Shown in pieces: positions 7,040-10,152 of a stretch of DNA of 10,152 bases. Position numbers and translations under genes: made by a program. Numbering within the stretch: position 1 is the first letter of the stretch; every line of letters begins with the position of its first letter. Source of the DNA: an uncultured Chloroflexota bacterium. GTDB lineage: Bacteria; Chloroflexota; Limnocylindria; Limnocylindrales; Limnocylindraceae. The notes under the pieces are model-generated. The model was given only the letters and a program-made list of their open reading frames with translations, searched no databases and had not been told where the DNA came from. The stretch covers positions 1 to 10,152 of the forward strand of contig CAIJIA010000200.1 of the NCBI GenBank assembly GCA_903820655.1, written 5' to 3'.

Positions 7040-7843
7040 ATGGCACGAACCGTAAAGCTCGCCCCGACCGAGAAGTCGGCACCGAAGGCGAAGCAGGTCG
7101 TTGCACCGTCGCGCTTCAGCGGCATTCGCAACAGCTTGCCAACAATTTTTGGCGCGGCGGCGCTTGTCGCTGCCGGTGCACTTGCCGGCACTGCGCTCGC
7201 CCACGGCGGGCATGACGGCCGTGATGGTCGGCACCCAGGCCAAGGCATGGAAGCGCGCATGGACCACGATGGCGACCACATGGGTGGTGGCATGGGTCCT
7301 GGTGGAATGGGTGGCCCAGGTGGCGACCGCGATGGTGATGGGCAGCAAGGTGCAGGCGGGCCACAGGCCGGCGCTGACCTTACGGGAACCATCAGCAGCG
7401 TGAGCCCAACCGAGCTTTCAATCACGCTCGCTGACGGAACCACCAAAACAGTCGTACTCGACAGCGCGAGCCAGTACTTCACGCAGACAACGGGCACAGC
7501 TGCCCAAATCACGATTGGCTCGTACGTGTTGGTTGAGGCCGGCATGCCAGTCGGCGGCTCCGCGGCAGAGGTCTCCGGCCTTGCGGTACTTACCAATGGC
7601 CTAACCGATGCGCACGTGCACCTTGGTCACCCAGCGAAGGTGACTGCGGTGAACGGGAGCGAGCTCACCCTTGAGGCGGTCACACCTCGCGGCACCGTAA
7701 CGATCACGGTCACGATCGGCGCCACCACGTCGATCAGCAAGATCGCCGCTGCAACGAACGCTGACCTTACGGCCGGCGGCAACGTGGTTGTGGATCTTGG
7801 ACGCGGCACACTCGGCGCGGAGTCGGTGTTGATCGTCAAGTAA
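7040..7843 (+). CDS. Exported protein with His/Asp/Met/Gly-rich segment and two DUF5666-like beta repeats
   Basis: 267 residues. The basic N-terminus (1-33) is followed by a hydrophobic segment, 36-54, ending TALAH, which looks like a signal peptide or membrane anchor with possible cleavage near residue 54. Residues 55-112 are low complexity, rich in Gly with H55, H58, H65, H76, H80, several Asp and Met70/74/81/85/90, which suggests metal binding. Two similar beta-rich modules follow: LTGTISSVSPTELSITLADG (114-133 onward) and KVTAVNGSELTLEAVTPRG (200-218 onward). Each alternates a short-loop turn with a threonine-rich strand and ends in a VVxD or VLVEAG segment, as in DUF5666 proteins. Function is unknown. 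The start at 7040 is chosen on the Shine-Dalgarno. It appears to be monocistronic, ending before a strong hairpin. Confidence 0.75.
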   Translation: MARTVKLAPTEKSAPKAKQVVAPSRFSGIRNSLPTIFGAAALVAAGALAGTALAHGGHDGRDGRHPGQGMEARMDHDGDHMGGGMGPGGMGGPGGDRDGDGQQGAGGPQAGADLTGTISSVSPTELSITLADGTTKTVVLDSASQYFTQTTGTAAQITIGSYVLVEAGMPVGGSAAEVSGLAVLTNGLTDAHVHLGHPAKVTAVNGSELTLEAVTPRGTVTITVTIGATTSISKIAAATNADLTAGGNVVVDLGRGTLGAESVLIVK

Positions 7844-7863
7844 CTCGTAAGAGAGATCTCGCA

Positions 7864-7898
7864 AAGCGCCGCTGGTGGTCCTCCTGCCAGCGGCGCTT
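7864..7898. terminator. Likely bidirectional terminator hairpin between convergent genes
   Basis: A perfect 12-bp inverted repeat, AAGCGCCGCTGG (7864-7875) and CCAGCGGCGCTT (7887-7898), flanks an 11-base loop. It sits 20 bases after the DUF5666-like gene stop and 26 bases after the convergent TerC gene stop. The plus-strand side ends in CTTCTG and the minus-strand side in CTTTG, so the T-tracts are short. A run of five A at 7911-7915 lies between the hairpin and the terC-like stop. Confidence 0.8.
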
Positions 7899-7924
7899 CT
7901 GCGCCTACTGAAAAACGGCTCGGC

Positions 7925-8875
7925 TTAGCGCTTCCGCTTCGTTGAAGCGACGGGCCGAAGAAGTGAGAGCACGATCGATCCACCGAGAATAAATACAACG
8001 ACACCAAAGCTCACGATTGGATCAATATGAACATCAACCTCAGGGATGAGCGCATGCACGATTGGCACCGCCATCTTTGCGCCAATAAAGACAAGTACAA
8101 AACCAAGTCCTTTTGGCAAATAGTGAAACCTGTCTTTCGCACCAGCTAGCAAGAAATAGAGCGACCGAAGTCCGAGCAATGCAAACGTGTTAGCAGTAAA
8201 CACAACAAACGGATCTTTCGTGATTCCAAAGATTGCTGGAATCGAGTCTACGGCGAAGATAAGGTCAATGATGCCAATCACTACGATGGCAAGGAACATT
8301 GGTGTCCACTTCCACTTATTGCCATGGCGAACACGGAACTGGTCAGAGTCGTAGTCAGAGCTGACGTGTACGAAACGTCGTGCAAATCTAATCGCGCCGG
8401 GCTCCCCATCGCCCATCATATGGCCGCCACTTCGGATCATCTGAACGCCTGTGAAGAGCAAGAAGATGCCAAAACCATAGAGAAGCACTTCAAAGCGCTC
8501 AACAAGAGCTGACCCGACAAGAATCATGCCAAACCGCATGACGAGAGACATGATGATGCCGAAGATGAGTACTTTCTGTTGGAGTTGTTTCGGTGTCTTC
8601 AGGGCGACAAACACCATTGTAAATACAAAGATGTTGTCGATGGATAGTGAATACTCAATGAGGTACCCAGTGAAGAACGCCTGAGCAGTCCCGGGGCTTT
8701 TCTCAAACCAAATCAACACACCAAAGGCAATTGCGGAAGCGACAAAGAATGCGGTGAACTTCAGTGCCTCCTGCGTTGGGACGACGTGCGAACCCTTGCG
8801 GCGCAGCCAGAACAGGTCAATGAAGAGGGCGAATCCAACGAAGGCAACGAACCCGGTGAGCAGAATCGGATCCAC
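7925..8875 (-). CDS. TerC-family integral membrane protein (Alx/TerC-like metal transporter)
   Basis: 316 residues with about eight or nine membrane helices spanning nearly the whole chain. Family hallmarks with acidic residues inside helices are intact: EYSLSIDNIFVF at 74-85, and DLIFAVDSIPAIFGIT at 204-219, followed by FALLGLRSLYF at 231-241. A soluble loop at about 147-190 separates the two halves, and the C-terminus is basic (STKRKR). Members of this family are linked to tellurite resistance and, in better-studied cases, to manganese export and metal loading of secreted enzymes. Start GTG at 8873-8875, preceded on the minus strand by GGAGGG. Hand counts of three 60-base blocks inside it give about 45-48% G+C, against about 60% in the pnt genes, so it may have a separate origin. 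It is monocistronic between a divergent promoter region and a terminator. Confidence 0.93.
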   Translation of the reverse strand: MDPILLTGFVAFVGFALFIDLFWLRRKGSHVVPTQEALKFTAFFVASAIAFGVLIWFEKSPGTAQAFFTGYLIEYSLSIDNIFVFTMVFVALKTPKQLQQKVLIFGIIMSLVMRFGMILVGSALVERFEVLLYGFGIFLLFTGVQMIRSGGHMMGDGEPGAIRFARRFVHVSSDYDSDQFRVRHGNKWKWTPMFLAIVVIGIIDLIFAVDSIPAIFGITKDPFVVFTANTFALLGLRSLYFLLAGAKDRFHYLPKGLGFVLVFIGAKMAVPIVHALIPEVDVHIDPIVSFGVVVFILGGSIVLSLLRPVASTKRKR

Positions 8876-8878
8876 GGT

Positions 8879-8884
8879 CCCTCC
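8879..8884 (-). promoter_or_regulatory. Ribosome binding site for the TerC-family gene
   Basis: The minus strand reads GGAGGG three bases before the GTG at 8875. This supports the non-ATG start, since no better in-frame ATG with a ribosome site is seen nearby. Confidence 0.65.
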
Positions 8885-8893
8885 GTCGTTGAA

Positions 8894-8907
8894 GAGGCGT
8901 GCGCCTC
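8894..8907. promoter_or_regulatory. Perfect short inverted repeat in the TerC 5' leader
   Basis: GAGGCG-TG-CGCCTC, two 6-base arms around two bases, ends 19 bases before the TerC start codon and just upstream of its ribosome site. It could be a dimeric-repressor operator or part of a leader hairpin; with only a two-base loop, a protein site is the more natural reading. Function is inferred from position only. Confidence 0.4.
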
Positions 8908-8979
8908 AGTGCAGTAATGGTAGCGGAAGGGTTTATTCTGCCTCGTACCAGCATCCGCTCCAGGGCGATTGTCGGAACC

Positions 8980-8985
8980 TATACT
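8980..8985 (+). promoter_or_regulatory. -10 box for the glycosyltransferase gene (leaderless start)
   Basis: TATACT fits the TANNNT -10 consensus common in actinomycetes and lies seven bases before the GTG at 8993. Transcription would then start at or beside the GTG, giving a leaderless message. No matching -35 is evident, and there is no Shine-Dalgarno before 8969, 8987 or 8993. Confidence 0.55.
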
Positions 8986-8992
8986 GGTGCGT

Positions 8993-10048
8993 GTGAAGCA
9001 GAGACCGCCTCGCCTACTCATCGGGCCCACCAACACCGTTGGCCAGGGGAGCACCTGGGCATCCGTCGTGCGCGCCCATCTAGGCGTGGAAGTTGAGGTG
9101 TGGAAGGCGAAGCTAGGTGATGAGCCCTACCCGTACCAGGTCGAGCGGGTGCTCCAGCCAGAGATCCGTGATGCGCAGGAGCGCGCGACGCTGGTGAATG
9201 AGATCAGGCAACGGTTCACCCACGTGATCAACGAGAGCGGTCAGCCGTTCGGTTCAGCCCGCTCAATGCGGCGCGTGATTCAAGACGCCTATAGCCGACG
9301 GCTTCGTGGAGTGCGCACGGCAATGCTTTTTCATGGCAGCGATATTCGCCTGCCAAGCATGCATCGAGCAGAGAACCCTGACTCCCCATTCCGCTGGAGC
9401 AACGATGGGCTCACGGAGAAACTCGAGCGGCTCGTTTCAGCGCGTCGAACCCGCCTAAATTTTTGGCTGGGAACAACCTTCATTACAACGCTTGACCTGC
9501 ACGCCTATGTGGCGCGGGCAACCTGGCTACCCGTGGTGATTGCCCCTTCGTGGCTCACACCCGCACCCGCGATTGATGTCGCCACACCGCGCCCAAAGGT
9601 GCTGCATATGTGGACGCGACGGGCCTTCTCCCAGAGCGAGGCGGTCGATCAGGTGTGTACTGCGCTGCACGAGCAGGGCCTCATCGAATACCGAAGCGTT
9701 TCCGGTATTCCCCCCGAGCAGGTCCGCGCACAGGTGCTCTGGGCCGACATCGTCATCGACAAGGTCGGCTTTGGAGCGACAGGCGTCTTCGCGTCGGAGG
9801 CGCTCGCCACTGGGCGGCTCGTGATCGGCGCTGTTGGTGATCGCGCGCGCAAGATCCTGCCGGAACATCCAGTGATTGATGCCACAACGAAAACATTCGA
9901 AGGCGTCCTCCGCACCCTTGTGGCCGACCGCTCCACCTGGGCCGCTCGCGCCACCGCGGGCCAAACCTTCGCCCGCAAATATCACGACGGGCGCTACTCG
10001 GCAGGGGTACTGGCCACGTGGATGGGGGTTTCGGTCAGCCAGCCGTAG
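8993..10048 (+). CDS. Glycosyltransferase-like protein (probable GT-B fold, GT4-like)
   Basis: 351 residues from GTG 8993, with no signal peptide or membrane helix; probably cytoplasmic or peripheral, moving a sugar from an activated donor to an envelope acceptor. The N-terminal domain begins RLLIGPTNTVGQGSTWA (7-23), a glycine-rich GT-B acceptor-side loop, and continues with THVINESGQPFG (76-87) and LFHGSDIRLP (112-121). The linker WLPVVIAPSWL is at 178-188. The C-terminal donor-side domain has ADIVIDKVGFGATGVFASEA (251-270), ending in the E-A-LATGR segment typical of GT4 enzymes. The classic EX7E pattern is incomplete, so donor and acceptor are unknown. The alternative starts, TTG 8969 and GTG 8987, lack ribosome sites and lie before or at the inferred transcription start. 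The 3' end lies four bases from a convergent tRNA. Confidence 0.72.
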   Translation: MKQRPPRLLIGPTNTVGQGSTWASVVRAHLGVEVEVWKAKLGDEPYPYQVERVLQPEIRDAQERATLVNEIRQRFTHVINESGQPFGSARSMRRVIQDAYSRRLRGVRTAMLFHGSDIRLPSMHRAENPDSPFRWSNDGLTEKLERLVSARRTRLNFWLGTTFITTLDLHAYVARATWLPVVIAPSWLTPAPAIDVATPRPKVLHMWTRRAFSQSEAVDQVCTALHEQGLIEYRSVSGIPPEQVRAQVLWADIVIDKVGFGATGVFASEALATGRLVIGAVGDRARKILPEHPVIDATTKTFEGVLRTLVADRSTWAARATAGQTFARKYHDGRYSAGVLATWMGVSVSQP

Positions 10049-10052
10049 AGGC

Positions 10053-10127
10053 TGGAGCCGATGGTGAGGATTGAACTCACGACCTGCTGTTTACGAAACA
10101 GCTGCTCTACCACTGAGCTACATCGGC
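10053..10127 (-). tRNA. tRNA-Thr, anticodon CGU
   Basis: The minus strand folds as a full cloverleaf. The acceptor GCCGATG pairs perfectly with CATCGGC, D-stem GCTC pairs with GAGC, anticodon stem GCTGT pairs with ACAGC around loop TTCGTAA, the variable loop is AGGTC, and T-stem GTGAG pairs with CTCAC around TTCAATC. Loop positions 34-36 read CGT, decoding ACG (threonine). The discriminator is T, and CCA is encoded at 10053-10055 (TGG on the plus strand). Without CCA the gene runs 10056-10127. Confidence 0.95.
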
Positions 10128-10138
10128 GCCGGAGGGGG

Positions 10139-10144
10139 ATTGTA
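10139..10144 (-). promoter_or_regulatory. Probable -10 box for tRNA-Thr
   Basis: The minus strand reads TACAAT, 11 bases before the tRNA 5' end at 10127, which allows a start point near 10132 and a very short leader. The -35 region would fall outside the window, so the call rests on the -10 match and position. Confidence 0.5.
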
Positions 10145-10152
10145 GCGGAGCG

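Larger units (their letters stand above)
8876..8992. other. Divergent intergenic region between terC-like and glycosyltransferase genes
   Basis: About 117 bases serving both divergent genes. It holds the TerC ribosome site, the GAGGCG inverted repeat, a possible minus-strand -10 TACCAT (plus strand 8917-8922) without a clear -35, and the plus-strand TATACT box. I looked for the yybP-ykoY manganese riboswitch often found before this family and did not find its conserved segments. Confidence 0.5.

Noticed and set aside
6955..7596. Upstream extension of the minus-strand carboxypeptidase frame to a 552-residue protein
   Set aside because: The extension is proline/alanine/serine-rich, lies antisense to the well-supported DUF5666-like gene, and precedes a clear signal segment. 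It is a product of high G+C composition.
8876..9000. yybP-ykoY manganese riboswitch upstream of the TerC-family gene
   Set aside because: I looked on the minus strand for the conserved GGGGAGUA-type and partner segments and did not find them. The leader is also short for that fold. A covariance-model search would be decisive.
1..10152. Mobile elements, CRISPR arrays or toxin-antitoxin loci
   Set aside because: No transposase, integrase, regularly spaced direct repeats or recognisable toxin gene was seen. The only tandem repeat is the coding 12-base unit in the carboxypeptidase tail.

Overview
The window is gene-dense bacterial chromosome, roughly 60% G+C by eye, with GTG starts, stop/start overlaps of the GTGA and ATGA type, a tRNA that encodes its own CCA, and one likely leaderless gene behind a TANNNT -10 box. 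Together with a Ser/Pro-tailed secreted carboxypeptidase and an actinobacterial-looking glycosyltransferase, this points to an actinomycete-like bacterium. Chloroflexota cannot be excluded, and the phylum is an inference. No insertion sequence, phage gene, CRISPR array or stretch over 300 bases without a gene was seen.

Positions 2-5966 (+) form one tightly packed array, probably a single operon whose promoter lies left of the window. It holds a malic enzyme (5' end cut off by the window), the three-subunit proton-translocating transhydrogenase pntAA-pntAB-pntB, an SdpI/DUF1648-type membrane protein, and a polytopic membrane protein that resembles YhfC-type intramembrane proteases. Gaps are 25, -4, -4, 6 and -4 bases. 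The first four genes make metabolic sense together: malic enzyme turns malate into pyruvate with reduced nicotinamide cofactor, and transhydrogenase uses the proton gradient to move hydride from NADH to NADP+. The last two genes look like an envelope-stress or immunity pair riding on the same transcript.

Positions 5938-6954 (-) encode a secreted M15/VanY-type D,D-carboxypeptidase that converges on, and overlaps by 29 bases, the last gene of the operon. Its Ser/Pro tail is encoded by a 12-base tandem repeat. Divergent from it, 7040-7843 (+) encodes an exported protein with a His/Asp/Met/Gly-rich segment followed by two DUF5666-like beta repeats. A strong hairpin at 7864-7898 separates this from a convergent TerC-family membrane protein at 7925-8875 (-), which is clearly more A+T-rich than its neighbours. 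A divergent intergenic region then leads to a GT-B-like glycosyltransferase (8993-10048, +), apparently leaderless, which ends four bases from the 3' CCA of a tRNA-Thr(CGU) on the minus strand.

Most of the window is recognisable housekeeping and envelope biology. The points most worth a second look are the coupled SdpI/YhfC-like pair behind the transhydrogenase, the metal-ligand-rich exported protein facing TerC, the repeat-encoded carboxypeptidase tail, and the leaderless glycosyltransferase start.
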